A DNA stretch of 64,000 nt from Amycolatopsis taiwanensis DSM 45107 (lineage in GTDB: Bacteria > Actinomycetota > Actinomycetes > Mycobacteriales > Pseudonocardiaceae), in assembly GCF_000519205.1 (NCBI RefSeq), contig NZ_JAFB01000004.1, positions 155,269 to 219,268 of the forward strand. The letters run 5' to 3'. Below are positions 48,569 to 58,449 of this stretch, piece after piece. Every line of letters starts with the position of its first letter. Positions within the stretch are counted from its first letter, which is position 1. The position numbers and the translations under genes were made by a program. The notes under the pieces are model-generated. The model saw only the letters and a list, made by a program, of their open reading frames with translations. It made no database searches and had not been told where the DNA came from.

Positions 48569-51078
48569 CTAGCCTTTGATCGCGGGCAGTGACCGGCGCC
48601 CGATCACAATCCGGGCCGGCACCGCCCCGGCGACCACGCCGAGCAGTCCCACGCCGCCGAGCATCTCCAAATACCGCAGGGGTTCGGCGAACAGCCGCCA
48701 CTGTCCGTCCTGCGCGACACTGAACGTGCTCACCACCGCGCCGCTGATCACGCAGCCCAGCACGAGGGCCACGGCGACCGTGATGAGCGTCTCGCGACCC
48801 AGCATGCGGTGCAGCTGCCGGGCGGTGGCGCCGGCCAGGCGCAGGTCGGCGAACTCGCGGCGGCGCGCGCCGGTGGCGATGGCGAACGTGTTGACCACGG
48901 CGATCGCGGTGAAGCCGAGCGAGATGACCACCATCAGCTCCCACGCCGCCTGCTGGTTCTGCACGTCCGCGGTGCCGGCTCGCGGATCCTGGGCGTCGGT
49001 CGCCGCGAGGGTGGGCCACCGGTCGGCCACCGCCGAGGCCACGTCCGGCGCCCCGCGCAGGTACAGGGCATTGACGAGGCCACGAGGGTCGTGTGCGGCC
49101 ACGAGGCCACCGGGCAGCACCAGATCGCCGAATCCGCGCCAGTTGGTGTAGACAGCGACGACGGTCAGCTCGACACGAGTGCTGTCGGCCAGCCAGAACG
49201 CGGGCCGGTCGCCCACCTGCCACCCTCGGGACTCGGCGAGCGGGCCGCTCACGGCGACCGCCCCGTCGCCCAGGTTCGCCAGGTCGCCGACTGTGACACC
49301 GAGGTCGAGGGCCCGCTCACCGGTGGCCAGCAGGCCCTGGGCGGCGTAGTCCTCCGGCTTGCCGCCCTCGTCGACGACGACACGGGTGCCCAACGTGGCC
49401 GCCGAGCCCGTCACCGCGGGCAGGGCGGCGACCTGCGTAGCGGTGGCGAGCGGTAGGCCTGGCGCGTTGGTGGCGGCGACCCGAATGGTGGCCGGCGCCA
49501 TCCGCGTGGCCTGCTGACCGGCGGTCACCGCGCTGAGGATGTCACCGTTGAGCAGCATCGTGGCGTTGATCGCGAACATCAGCGTCAGCGGGATCGCGAC
49601 TCCGACGACACGCCTGCTCTCCGCTCGGGTCATGGCACCCGCCACCCGGCCGAGCACCCCGGTCAGTGCGGCCAGCCGGGACAGCACGGCGGTCAGCGCA
49701 CCGACCAGAATCGGCCCGAGTGCGGCCGCCGCGCACAGGAGCAGCGAGCAGGAAACGAATCCCATGCCCATGCCGAACGGGCCACCGAGCGGCACGAGGC
49801 TGAGCACCGCGACCGCACCGGCGACCAGCACGGCCGCGACGATGGTCCGGGGTAGCCGGCCGACGCGACCGACCGTGACGGTCTCCCGCAGCGCCTGGGT
49901 CGGCATGATCCGCACCGCCCGCGATGCCGCGACCCCGGTGGCGAGCACCGTCACCAACAGCCCGAGGACGACCGCGGCGATGAGCACGATCGCGTTGAGC
50001 GACACGGTGAACTGCGGCGGTACGGCGCCGAGTTCGCGGAACCGGCCGGCTATGAGTTCCGCCGCCAGTACCCCGGCGGGCAGCCCCGGCACGGCCGCGA
50101 CCAACGTCACGAGCGAGATCTCCATGCGAAGCATCCGGCGCAACTGCCGTGGGGTGGCGCCCGCCGTGCGCAGCAGCGCGAGTTCGCGCAGGCGCTGCCG
50201 GACCGCGAGCGACACCGTGCCGATGAGCACGAACACCGCCGCGAACCCGGTGATGCCGAGGACGAACCCGAAGATGGAGATGGCGCCGATGTAGTCGGGT
50301 ACCGCGCCGGGCAGGTCGCCGGCCACCTTGTCCGTTCCGGTGTAGACGGTAGCGGCCCCGCCGAGCCGGTTTTGCAGTTGCGTGAGCGCCGCTGCACCGT
50401 CCACTCCGGACTCGAATCGCACGCCGACCGCAGTCGGCCCGGTCAGCCCGGACAGCTCGGCGACCTGCGAGTCCGTGACGAACACGGCCGCCTGGCCCGG
50501 CACATCCCCCTCGGTGACGCCGGCGACACGCAGGTCACGGGCACCCGTGCGGGTGGTCAGCCGCACCGTCTGTCCGATGTGGACGCCGAACTGCCGCTGG
50601 AGCACGACCTCTCCTGTCCGCGGCGCGGCGCCCTCCCGGAGCGGGTAGGGGGTCAGCGCCGCGGACGACCAGCCGTGTGCCACGGTCGTGGCGTCGGGCA
50701 CGCCGAGCGGCTTCCCTTCGACGTCGAGCGCAACGGGGAAGGCGTAGTCGGCGACGGCCTCGGCCACGCCGCGCGTGGCGGCGACCGTGCCGGCCACCTC
50801 CTGAGGCAACGGCTGCGCTCCGGTGAGCCGTTCGTCCTTGGTCTTGACCTTGACCTTGTCGCCCTTGTCCGTCGCCGTGGTCAACACGACCGAACGCTCA
50901 CCCGCCACCACCGCATCCGCCGCGGCGAACCGGTCCGCCCCCGGCCCGGCGGTCAGCACCGACCACAGCAGCAGACCGCTGCCGGCGATCAGCGCGACCG
51001 CCAGGAACGCCGTGAGGAACGTACCCGCGAACGACCCGAGGCGGTGCCGCACGCTCGCCATCGCCAGCTTCGCCGTCA

Positions 51079-51082
<4 letters not shown>
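48569..51082 (-). CDS. FtsX-like ABC transporter permease
   Basis: An 837-aa membrane protein with two FtsX/MacB-type permease halves. There is an N-terminal helix (LGSFAGTFLTAFLAVALIAG) and a large extracytoplasmic domain. A three-helix FtsX block begins GFVLGITGFAAVFVLIGTVS with LRELALLRTAGATPRQLRRM. Further helices follow, then a second extracytoplasmic domain and a final FtsX block (LMVVISLGFTAIAVVNTFAI; FADLRLAGATARQLHRMLGR). Such permeases work with LolD/MacB-type ATPases to export or release lipids, peptides or antibiotics. ATG at 51082 overlaps the ATPase stop (ATGA). It is followed by the kinase gene. Confidence 0.93.
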
Positions 51083-51828
<746 letters not shown>

Positions 51829-52074
51829 GTCCGAAATGCTAAGTTGATGCGGATCCCGAACCCACCGGGCAGGCAATGATCGCCGGGGTAGGGCTGTCCA
51901 TACGTGACCCACGCAACAGGACTGGCCACAACTGAACGCGACCGCACGAGTGTGCACCGCGGTGTGGTCGACCAGGCGTGGCTCCTGCTGCGCGACCATG
52001 TCGTGCAGCTCCGGACATCGCAGGTCAAGACATTGGACGACAAGTTCAGGGCGGCGACGACCGCTGACGACGGC

Positions 52075-52274
52075 CTAGCCCGCGACGCCCTCGATTTCGG
52101 ACACGCACCACCCGCCGTCCTGGTGCTCCAGGCTCAGAGTGGCGTTGGCGGAGAACCGACGACGAGACCAACGAGCACAAGTACGATCGCGATCACGATG
52201 CCCGCCATCACGCCGGTTCGCCGTTTCGGTGGGACCGGGTGCACGTACGGCTGCGGCGGTGATGCGTAGGTCAT
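52075..52274 (-). pseudogene. Remnant of a small secreted or membrane-anchored protein gene
   Basis: From the ATG at 52274 the minus strand encodes a Pro-rich cytoplasmic start (MTYASPPQPYVHPVPPKRRT) and a single transmembrane helix (GVMAGIVIAIVLVLVGLVVG), then stops at 52134. In the next frame, the sequence continues as ANATLSLEHQDGGWCVSEIE plus GVAG and a stop at 52075. That is the typical C-terminal end of DUF4878/DUF4333-like extracytoplasmic proteins. The middle of the domain is missing, so this looks like an internally deleted, frameshifted gene. Confidence 0.5.
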
Positions 52275-52427
52275 CAGCAACCTCTGGTCGTAGCGCGGAA
52301 ATCCATCAGGCAAGGGATCACGGCACGTCGGCCGAGGATTCTAGCGCTGCGACGCAGAAAGTTTGTCGAGCTCAGCGTCCAGCTCGTGGTCTTCGAGCCA
52401 AGCCTTTGACGTTCGTGGCTAAACAGG

Positions 52428-53348
52428 TCACCGCGCTCTCGGTCTTGTCGCCGGTGCGTCGGACCATTCGGCTCGAGCGAGTGCCGTGAGTGCGGCAAGA
52501 GCGGCGGTGGGCCGGCGGTCTTTGTGGAGAACGAAATAGACGCCGAGGACGGGGCGGGAGGTCCACGGCAGTGCGGTGAGTTTGCCGCGACCGATTTCGT
52601 CGGCGACTGTGGTGCGCGGCAGCAGGGCCACACCCAGGCCGGCCTCGGCACACCGTTTGACGGCTTCTGTGCTGACGAACTCCATGGTTGCGGGTCGGAT
52701 AGCGGCCTGTTTCAGCTCTCGGTCCATCACCTCGCGCTGTGCGCAACCTTTCTCGATGAGCAGCAGCGTCTCCTCGGCCAGATCCACGGTGCGGACGACC
52801 TTCTTCCGGGCGAGGTGATGTTCCGGCCCGGCGACCAGGCGCAGCTCCTCCTCCGCCAGCCGATCGGCGGTCACCATGGGCCCGCTCACCTCCTCCTCGA
52901 GGAGAAACCCGGCGTCCAGGTAGCCCTCGCTGAGCGAGGCCATCAGCGAGGTGCTGCTCGCCGCGCCGAACGACACCTGTAGGAGCGGAAAGCTGTTCTT
53001 CAACGCACGCAACACCGGTGGCAGGCGGTGCGCGCACAGGCTCTCCGGCGCGGCGATGCGCAAGGTGCCGCGTACTCGCCCTGGGTCACCGCCCGCTCCT
53101 TGTACCGCTTCCACGGCCTGCTCGGCGTAGTTCAGGAGATTCTGGGCATGGTTACGAAGCTCACGGCCCGCGTCGGTGAGCACGACCCGGCGGCCGAGCC
53201 GGTCGAAGAGCGGCACCCCGAGGTCCCTCTCGAGGGCTTTGATGTGCGCGGTGACACTGGACTGCACGTAGCCCAACTCTTGCGCGGCGCCGGTGAAGTT
53301 CAACCGCTGAGCCACCACGACAAAGGTCGAGAGATGCTTCAGCTCCAC
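52428..53348 (-). CDS. LysR-family transcriptional regulator
   Basis: A 306-aa LysR-type regulator. The HTH reads LKHLSTFVVVAQRLNFTGAA, QELGYVQSSVTAHIKALERD and LGVPLFDRLGRRVVLTDAGR. The effector domain starts near RGTLRIAAPESLCAHRLPPV and includes LVAGPEHHLARKKVVRTVDL. I chose the GTG at 53348 (VELKHLSTF), the usual LysR start position; the frame is open upstream without homology. It is divergent from an MFS exporter gene across 80 bp. The AT-rich gap holds LysR-type T-N11-A possibilities. Confidence 0.92.
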   Translation of the reverse strand: MELKHLSTFVVVAQRLNFTGAAQELGYVQSSVTAHIKALERDLGVPLFDRLGRRVVLTDAGRELRNHAQNLLNYAEQAVEAVQGAGGDPGRVRGTLRIAAPESLCAHRLPPVLRALKNSFPLLQVSFGAASSTSLMASLSEGYLDAGFLLEEEVSGPMVTADRLAEEELRLVAGPEHHLARKKVVRTVDLAEETLLLIEKGCAQREVMDRELKQAAIRPATMEFVSTEAVKRCAEAGLGVALLPRTTVADEIGRGKLTALPWTSRPVLGVYFVLHKDRRPTAALAALTALARAEWSDAPATRPRAR

Positions 53349-53428
53349 ACAGACCGATCGTATTGTCGAATGGAAGCCATCGCAACCGTTCGTTGGACGC
53401 GATTGATGTAGGCCGCAAAACTGTTGGC

Positions 53429-54586
53429 ATGCCCCTCTCCACACAGCGTCGCCGGCGCTCCGCTGGCCTGGCCGGACGGGACTTTCTTCTGCTGCTGGCC
53501 GCGACGTTGGGCACCTTTTCCAACTACGCGCCGCTGCTGTCGGTAGCTCCGCTGTGGGCTGCTCGGGGCGGCTCCGGAAACGCCGGAGTGGGTGCCGTGA
53601 CCGGCGTGACGATGGCGACGACGGTGGGTGTGCAGCTGTGCATGAAGTGGCTGCTACGTCGGATGAGCCTGCGCCGGACTCTGGTGGTCGGAGCGCTGCT
53701 GCAGGGGCTGCCCACCTTCGCGTACCCCCTCTCGGCCGGACTGGGCTGGGTGCTGGCCGTCTCGGCCGTGCGGGGTGTCGGTTTCGGAATGGTTGCGGTG
53801 GCCGGCAGCGCGCTGGTGGCCGAACTGGTCCCGGCGCACAGCAGGGGCCGGGCTCTCGGCTGGTACGGCGTCGCTGTCGGTCTCCCCCAGGTTCTCTGCC
53901 TGCCACTGGGAGTCTGGCTTGCCGAGCACATCGGCTTCACCCCGGTCTTCCTCGCGACCGGCACGCTCAGCGTGTTGGCCGCGGCGGCGATCAGAACACG
54001 GCCCCGTCCGGAGGAGCCGAGCGGAAACCGGGCCTTCAAGGCTGACGGGGGATCGCTGCGGCCCTTCGGCCGGCCCTTCACCGTCCTGATCGCCGCTGCA
54101 TGCGCGCTGGGCGGGGTGACGTCGTTTCTCCCCCTGGCACTCGGCGAGCCCTCAGTTGCACCGGTCGCACTGTTCCTGCTTTCCGGCGCTGTCATCGTCG
54201 GGCGATGGGCGGCGGGCGTCTTCAGCGACCGGGCGGGCACCGGGCGCCTGCTGGTTCCCAGCGTGCTGGCCTGCGTCATCGGTATGGGCGGTTTCGGGCT
54301 GGCTACCGCGCCGTTCGGCGACGGCGCGATGCTGCCTGCAACCGCAGCCGTCGTCTACGGCCTGGGCTTCGGCGCCCTTCAGAACGACACACTGCTGATC
54401 ATGTTCCGCCATGCCGGACCGCGCGGCCACGGGGCGGCCAGCACCGCGTGGAACATGGCCTACGACGCCGGCACGGGGATCGGCGCCGTGGCCGTCGGAC
54501 TCACTTCTCACGCGCTGGGAGTCGACGGTTCCTTCATCGCCGCCGCGGTCCTGATACTCCTGGTCGCCCCGCTTGCACTGCGCTGA
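53429..54586 (+). CDS. MFS transporter (drug-exporter type)
   Basis: A 385-aa major facilitator with 12 predicted helices: DFLLLLAATLGTFSNYAPLL, KWLLRRMSLRRTLVVGALLQ (degenerate helix 2-3 loop), VRGVGFGMVAVAGSALVAEL (motif C-like), PAHSRGRALGWYGVAVGLPQ and RWAAGVFSDRAGTGRLLVPS (GxxxDRxG repeat). These features fit small-molecule efflux permeases. ATG at 53429 gives MPLSTQRRRRSAG, with no clear ribosome-binding site, so it may be leaderless or start elsewhere. Divergent from the LysR gene, which probably controls it. Confidence 0.88.
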   Translation: MPLSTQRRRRSAGLAGRDFLLLLAATLGTFSNYAPLLSVAPLWAARGGSGNAGVGAVTGVTMATTVGVQLCMKWLLRRMSLRRTLVVGALLQGLPTFAYPLSAGLGWVLAVSAVRGVGFGMVAVAGSALVAELVPAHSRGRALGWYGVAVGLPQVLCLPLGVWLAEHIGFTPVFLATGTLSVLAAAAIRTRPRPEEPSGNRAFKADGGSLRPFGRPFTVLIAAACALGGVTSFLPLALGEPSVAPVALFLLSGAVIVGRWAAGVFSDRAGTGRLLVPSVLACVIGMGGFGLATAPFGDGAMLPATAAVVYGLGFGALQNDTLLIMFRHAGPRGHGAASTAWNMAYDAGTGIGAVAVGLTSHALGVDGSFIAAAVLILLVAPLALR

Positions 54587-54631
54587 GGGCGCTCTCCGAG
54601 TACTCAGTTGAGAGGTGCGGCGTAACTCCTG

Positions 54632-54770
54632 CTAGCGGCGAAGGGGAACGCTCTGTTGGGTAGTGCGATCGAGACGGACCATCGTGTGGTCGAGCCGGTC
54701 CCGGTTGTCGGTGGTCGTGGCCAGTGTCAGCTGCATGACCGGGCGTCCTCGAAATAACGTCGACGCGCGT
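54632..54770 (-). pseudogene. Possible C-terminal fragment of a GntR-like regulator gene
   Basis: A minus-strand frame reads TLFRGRPVMQLTLATTTDNR, DRLDHTMVRLDRTTQQSVPL and RR before a TAG at 54632. It has no start or DNA-binding part. The text resembles the last strands of GntR/UTRA-type effector domains. It is too short to be sure and could be coincidence. Confidence 0.25.
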
Positions 54771-54810
54771 GTCCGGGACCGCTCCCCGCGCGAGACGATC
54801 TACTGTCGCG

Positions 54811-55338
54811 ATGATTCGAGTTTCGATTGGCACGCTCGCTGCGGTACTGGCCACCGGACTGCTGTTGACCGGCTGCGGATCACGGACTCCGCCGACGCAA
54901 CCCACCGCCCGGCCCGCCGACCCGACCTCGTCTGCGCGTACCACGACGACGACGCCGACAACCGTTGCCGCGACGGCCGCCGACGGCACGAACCTGGCCG
55001 CCTGCGCGACCCGCGACTGCGAAATTCAGGTGTCCGGGCCGGTGTCGATCCCGGTTCCGGCGGCGGTCGGCGCCGACACTGTGTCGGTGACGTCCATCCA
55101 ACGGGACACGGTGACCATGAGCGTCGCGTCCACGGCCGGAAAAATCAGCCAGGACTGCACCGGAGACCCGACCTGCGTGCCGCAAGGCAACGGCACGTTC
55201 GACAGCTCCGGCGGGGGTTCCTTTGTCTCCCAGGCGACCGGACACATCGGCGCGAAGTTCATCGTCAACAAGCTCACCGTCGCCGTGATCGCGGTGAGTC
55301 AAGGCTCGGCCGTCCTCCGGCTGACCAGCGGTTCCTGA
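54811..55338 (+). CDS. Putative lipoprotein
   Basis: A 175-aa secreted protein with a lipoprotein signal peptide: IRVSIGTLAAVLATGLLLTG followed by Cys (lipobox LLTGC). A Thr/Pro/Ala-rich linker (~residues 30-65) follows, then a compact beta-rich domain with four Cys (CATRDCEIQVSGPVSIPVPA; DCTGDPTCVPQG) that may form disulfides. It would be anchored to the outer face of the membrane. ATG at 54811 was chosen so the signal peptide is N-terminal. No family name can be given. It is a lone gene downstream of the MFS gene. Confidence 0.75.
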   Translation: MIRVSIGTLAAVLATGLLLTGCGSRTPPTQPTARPADPTSSARTTTTTPTTVAATAADGTNLAACATRDCEIQVSGPVSIPVPAAVGADTVSVTSIQRDTVTMSVASTAGKISQDCTGDPTCVPQGNGTFDSSGGGSFVSQATGHIGAKFIVNKLTVAVIAVSQGSAVLRLTSGS

Positions 55339-55687
55339 GCGGCACGGGATGCCGGGCGCGTGCGACAGTGCAAGTTCCAGCGACCGATAGTCCATCGCAT
55401 CACGTGCCGCACGTCCTCCCCGCACGCACACGGTAATCCGGCACCTACCACGACGGTTTTTACGAAGCCGTTGTTGCCGAGGCTCCAGCGGAGTACTACA
55501 ACTGTCGCTCGGCAGCCGAACACGCGGTGCTGCGGATCAAGTTACTCACCCTAACGCTCCATAGGTCGTTGTAGCACTGGATACAGTGACCCAGATCTGG
55601 CGAGCCAAAGATGAAAGCCATGTCACCGAATTGGCAATAATGCAGCGCGGATAGGCCGGACATCGACGACTGAAACCACTCTGCCGG
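55339..55687. other. Gene-free stretch
   Basis: I see no credible gene, RNA or clear repeat here. Short frames on both strands lack coding character. Local base composition is less GC-rich than the left part of the window, in line with the decayed DNA that follows. Confidence 0.5.
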
Positions 55688-56038
55688 TCAGTCCGCGTCC
55701 CCTGGGACGCCAAGGAGGTCTCTGAACTGTTGTGGCACCCGCAGCCGGTCCCCGCTGGGGTGGTAGTCCAGCTCCAGTGCCACCTGGAGCACACCGCGCA
55801 TCATGGCCCGCATATGGGGGCGTACTTGAAGCTGTCCAGACAGACGAACGCCGCACGCAAGAATTCCCGGAAGACGGCAGGTGCAACCTGCACCTCATCG
55901 CAGCCTGTATGGTACAGCCCACTCGGCTGCCCTACAACGTATTTCTCCAGCAGGACGATCTGCCGTAAAAGACCTGCGAGGTCGCGAGTCCTCGGTCCCA
56001 GACCTCTTGATCATCCACTTTGAACAGCATCCCCATGG
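55688..56038 (-). pseudogene. Decayed gene for a ~115-aa hypothetical protein, two frameshifts
   Basis: From the ATG at 56038 the minus strand starts MGMLFKVDDQEVWDRG. It shifts frame near 55990 into DLAGLLRQIVLLEKYVVGQP, SGLYHTGCDEVQVAPAVFRE and FLRAAFVCLDSFKYAP. It shifts again near 55818 into MRAMMRGVLQVALELDYHPS and GDRLRVPQQFRDLLGVPGDA, ending at 55688. Read together, the three segments make one continuous, sensible soluble protein. The simplest reading is a pseudogene of a conserved hypothetical family. No function can be given. Confidence 0.65.
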
Positions 56039-56107
56039 CGTCCCCTGTCCGTGCCTAGTCACGCCGACTGTAACTTGATCGAACCCGCAAGCTCGACGCA
56101 ATTTCAA

Positions 56108-56362
56108 TCACGTCTCACAAGTCGCGGGGCGTACCTGCATGTTTGCAGCCACGGATGCCGGCGTGGACACAAATCGGAGACGGCAGCCTGGTAAAGCGAG
56201 AGACTTGCGCGTCAGCAGAAGGCGACTGGAACAGGCCAGGACCACACCCAGGGCACCAGTCACCGCAGTCACCTTGAAAGAGGCGCCCAGTAACTGGTCG
56301 TGTTCCTTCCCGCGGACGAACAAACGGCCCAGGCTGTCGGCCAACTCCGCCAACGACCTCAC
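56108..56362 (-). CDS. Small coupled membrane protein, hypothetical
   Basis: An 84-aa ORF whose GTG start overlaps the stop of the preceding gene as GTGA (56359-56362). It reads VRSLAELADSLGRLFVRGKE, then a likely transmembrane helix (VTAVTGALGVVLACSSRLLL), then a short polar tail. The overlap supports translation with the 244-aa membrane protein upstream. No homologue is recognised, and coding character is moderate only. Confidence 0.4.
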   Translation of the reverse strand: MRSLAELADSLGRLFVRGKEHDQLLGASFKVTAVTGALGVVLACSSRLLLTRKSLALPGCRLRFVSTPASVAANMQVRPATCET

Positions 56363-57093
56363 GGCCGGTCGACCCACCACCAGCCGTCTCCGAGTTCGAT
56401 CGTCGGGAAGACAGCGCAACCGTAGCCGTCAAGATAATCGTTGGAGTCGAGATTGCGGTCGGGATGGTATTCGTATTTCGTGGGATCGCCGGTGAAGTAG
56501 GCATACCCGATTGCACAGTCAGGTATCCCGGTCAACGTGGGGAGGAACCAGACGGACTGGCCCTCCTTGCCTCCGATTCTTGACGCGCTCTCCATCACTG
56601 ATAAGTAGCGTAAATCGGGAGGTAATTTAGGGCCGGCATATCCATCGCGGGGACTGGAACTCAAGGTGCCATCATTGACGAGGCGGGCCACCGCGGCGAA
56701 GTCTGTCCGGTGAAGGGAGTACCAAGTGGTGACATAAACGCGGCTCCATTGGGTGGAGGCGACGAAAACGGCGATGGCGATCGCGACTGTTACACATGAA
56801 AGACGTCCGAGCCACCTTGTCCGACACCACAACAGCACGATACCGATGGCTGTGACGCCTGTTCCGATGGGCCAGGAAACCGAGGAGAATACGACTGGTG
56901 GGATGAGGCCACGGCTGAGTGTCATCGCGAAGTAGTGCAGTGCAATGATGATGAGCCATCCGGCCGCGAACAGCGACACCCCTAGAACGATGAGCCATCG
57001 AGACTGCCGAGTTGGAGTAACCAGCGGCGGCTCGTCAGGCGCTCGGTTGTCAAACGGCAAGGGCTGCATCTTGTCAAACGGCAAGGGCTGCAT
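56359..57093 (-). CDS. Hypothetical membrane protein with three helices and an extracytoplasmic domain
   Basis: A 244-aa protein. Helices are SRWLIVLGVSLFAAGWLIII, PIGTGVTAIGIVLLW and LSCVTVAIAIAVFVAS, followed by a ~120-residue domain (VYVTTWYSLHRTDFAAVARL; PPDLRYLSVMESASRIGGKE; YEYHPDRNLDSNDYLDGYGC). This last domain looks extracytoplasmic. The N-terminus is a perfect-looking duplication, MQPLPFDK-MQPLPFDN, caused by a 24-bp direct repeat (57046-57093). The true start may therefore be the second ATG at 57069. Its stop overlaps the GTG of a small downstream ORF. Function unknown. Confidence 0.7.
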   Translation of the reverse strand: MQPLPFDKMQPLPFDNRAPDEPPLVTPTRQSRWLIVLGVSLFAAGWLIIIALHYFAMTLSRGLIPPVVFSSVSWPIGTGVTAIGIVLLWCRTRWLGRLSCVTVAIAIAVFVASTQWSRVYVTTWYSLHRTDFAAVARLVNDGTLSSSPRDGYAGPKLPPDLRYLSVMESASRIGGKEGQSVWFLPTLTGIPDCAIGYAYFTGDPTKYEYHPDRNLDSNDYLDGYGCAVFPTIELGDGWWWVDRP

Positions 57094-57338
57094 ATTTACA
57101 AGACGTTTTGTGCTGACTCCAGGTTGTCGCGGTGGTGCCGAGGCATGAACAGGCCGGTCTCGCCGGGGGCGATGAACCCAAGACCGACCGTGCGCTCGCC
57201 GAACACGGGCACGCCGGCATTCTGCAACGGCTCCAGGTGCTCACCTGCGTCTTACGGTTATTACGACGTTATGACGTCTTCCTGAACCGGGACCGGCAGG
57301 TGGCAGAGTGGCAGGCATCCGGCCAGCGAGGAGTGACG

Positions 57339-57536
57339 ATGAAACGATGGGTACTGCTGGTGGTTGGGGTTGTGCTCACGCTGATCGGTGCCCTCTGGAC
57401 GCTGCAGGGCAGCAACATCATCACTGGCAGCGGCATGTCCGGACAGCGTCAATGGTTCCTGATCGGCCTGATCGCGCTGGTCGTCGGCATCGGACTGGTA
57501 ATAAGCCAGGCGAGGCGCAAGACCGAACGTTCCTGA
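57339..57536 (+). CDS. Small two-helix membrane protein
   Basis: A 65-aa protein, MKRWVLLVVGVVLTLIGALW with a GS-rich loop (GSNIITGSGMSGQRQW) and a second helix (LIGLIALVVGIGLVISQARR). The ATG at 57339 follows an excellent GAGGAG ribosome-binding site 5 nt upstream. Such short proteins with a conserved TLxGxxWxLQG loop are common in actinobacteria and of unknown function. A longer frame to 57132 is open but lacks a ribosome-binding site. Confidence 0.75.
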   Translation: MKRWVLLVVGVVLTLIGALWTLQGSNIITGSGMSGQRQWFLIGLIALVVGIGLVISQARRKTERS

Positions 57537-57917
57537 AACGCCCACGTTCTGTGTTCGCGGGGTTGCTGCGCATGCGAGGATCACGACTCGACCAGGACCC
57601 ACAACGCTGGCGCCAGCGGCTGGAGGGCTCGACCGCTGGCCGCGAGCCTTTTCGAGGCGAGGCCAACACTCGTCTTGGAGCGGCAAAGGCGTAGGTTCCC
57701 GCTCGCGCAGCGAGCAGATCAAACGTACGTGCCCAAGCATGCGCACGCTGTGCTGGCTTGCCAGCGAAGGCCCCAGTCACCGAGGTCTGGAGGCTGCGCT
57801 GCTGTGAGCGAACACTTCCGACGGTTGACGTTCGGCGCGGTGACGTCCGCGGCGAACTTTGCCGCGACCACCCGTCACCGGCCGGACCAGCCCGGACGCA
57901 GCCGCACTAGACAAGAT
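57537..57917. other. Gene-free stretch before the tRNA-like remnant
   Basis: No convincing coding frame is seen. Open frames on both strands are Arg/Pro-rich shadows. The right edge leads into a terminator-like hairpin at 57918-57953. Confidence 0.5.
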
Positions 57918-57953
57918 CACCCCCGGGTCCTGTCTTCGCAGGTCGCGGGGGTG
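57918..57953. terminator. Hairpin 3' of the tRNA-Tyr-like sequence
   Basis: CACCCCCG and CGGGGGTG form an 8-bp stem around a 20-nt loop, 13 bp beyond the 3' end of the tRNA-like sequence on the minus strand. It is consistent with a tRNA gene terminator. Confidence 0.5.
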
Positions 57954-57965
57954 TTTCACGAGGCG

Positions 57966-58032
57966 TGGCGGGTAGAGGATTCGAACCTCTGAAGGCAGTG
58001 CCGTCTGATTTACAGAGCAGCAACTACCCGCC
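57966..58032 (-). tRNA. Truncated tRNA-Tyr-like gene (D-arm missing), possible attachment site
   Basis: The minus strand has acceptor halves GGCGGGT and ACCCGCC with discriminator A, a perfect T-arm AGAGGTTCGAATCCTCT and a CTGTAAAT segment as in tRNA-Tyr (GUA). The class II variable arm is followed by GCCTTCAGAGG. The D-arm is absent and the anticodon stem does not pair, so the total is 67 nt instead of ~84. This looks like a tRNA-Tyr gene damaged by insertion or deletion. A diverged copy of its 3' end is at 62766-62789. Confidence 0.55.
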
Positions 58033-58059
58033 CTTGACCAGGCGTTTTAATGGTCATGG

Positions 58060-58082
58060 CCCAAATTCGGGGCGAATTTGGG
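58060..58082. repeat. 23-bp inverted repeat beside the tRNA-like sequence
   Basis: CCCAAATTCG-GGG-CGAATTTGGG is a perfect 10-bp inverted repeat with a 3-nt loop, 28 bp from the tRNA-like 5' end and much more AT-rich than its surroundings. It could be a recombinase arm site or a terminator left from an integrated element. Confidence 0.5.
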
Positions 58083-58449
58083 GCAGCAACGTATGGTTGA
58101 TGCCTGCCGCATGATTTTCGAGTTCTGGATTGTGTCGTTCGGCTCCACACCTGGGCTGTTGGTAGTCGCCACTGATCGTGCGCGCACCACCCTCACGTCA
58201 ACAAGTAGGCGGCCCACCGAAGACTGGCACCTTTGGCTACGATCTCACCAGCCCGAACCCTCGTCCCAACCCGGTGACCTGCTCGGGGGTGCTCGGACTT
58301 TGTGCCCATCTCCACACCACCGTGAGTTAGTCAGGCAGTGACCTTAGCCGTCTAATGCGGGCTATCGACTAGCAACGAGGCACGGACGTTGTGGGCCTAG
58401 GGAAGGTTGCCGACTACAGAACGATGTTCGCGTTAGGCGCGCGACCTAC
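58083..58449. other. Gene-free stretch
   Basis: No gene, RNA or notable repeat is recognised between the inverted repeat and the 3' end of the 568-aa ORF. A short plus-strand frame (58078-58341) has no ribosome-binding site and no family resemblance. Confidence 0.5.

Noticed and set aside
57132-57338. N-terminal extension of the 65-aa membrane protein
   Set aside because: The extension has no ribosome-binding site or homology, while the ATG at 57339 has an ideal GAGGAG site and starts directly with a helix.
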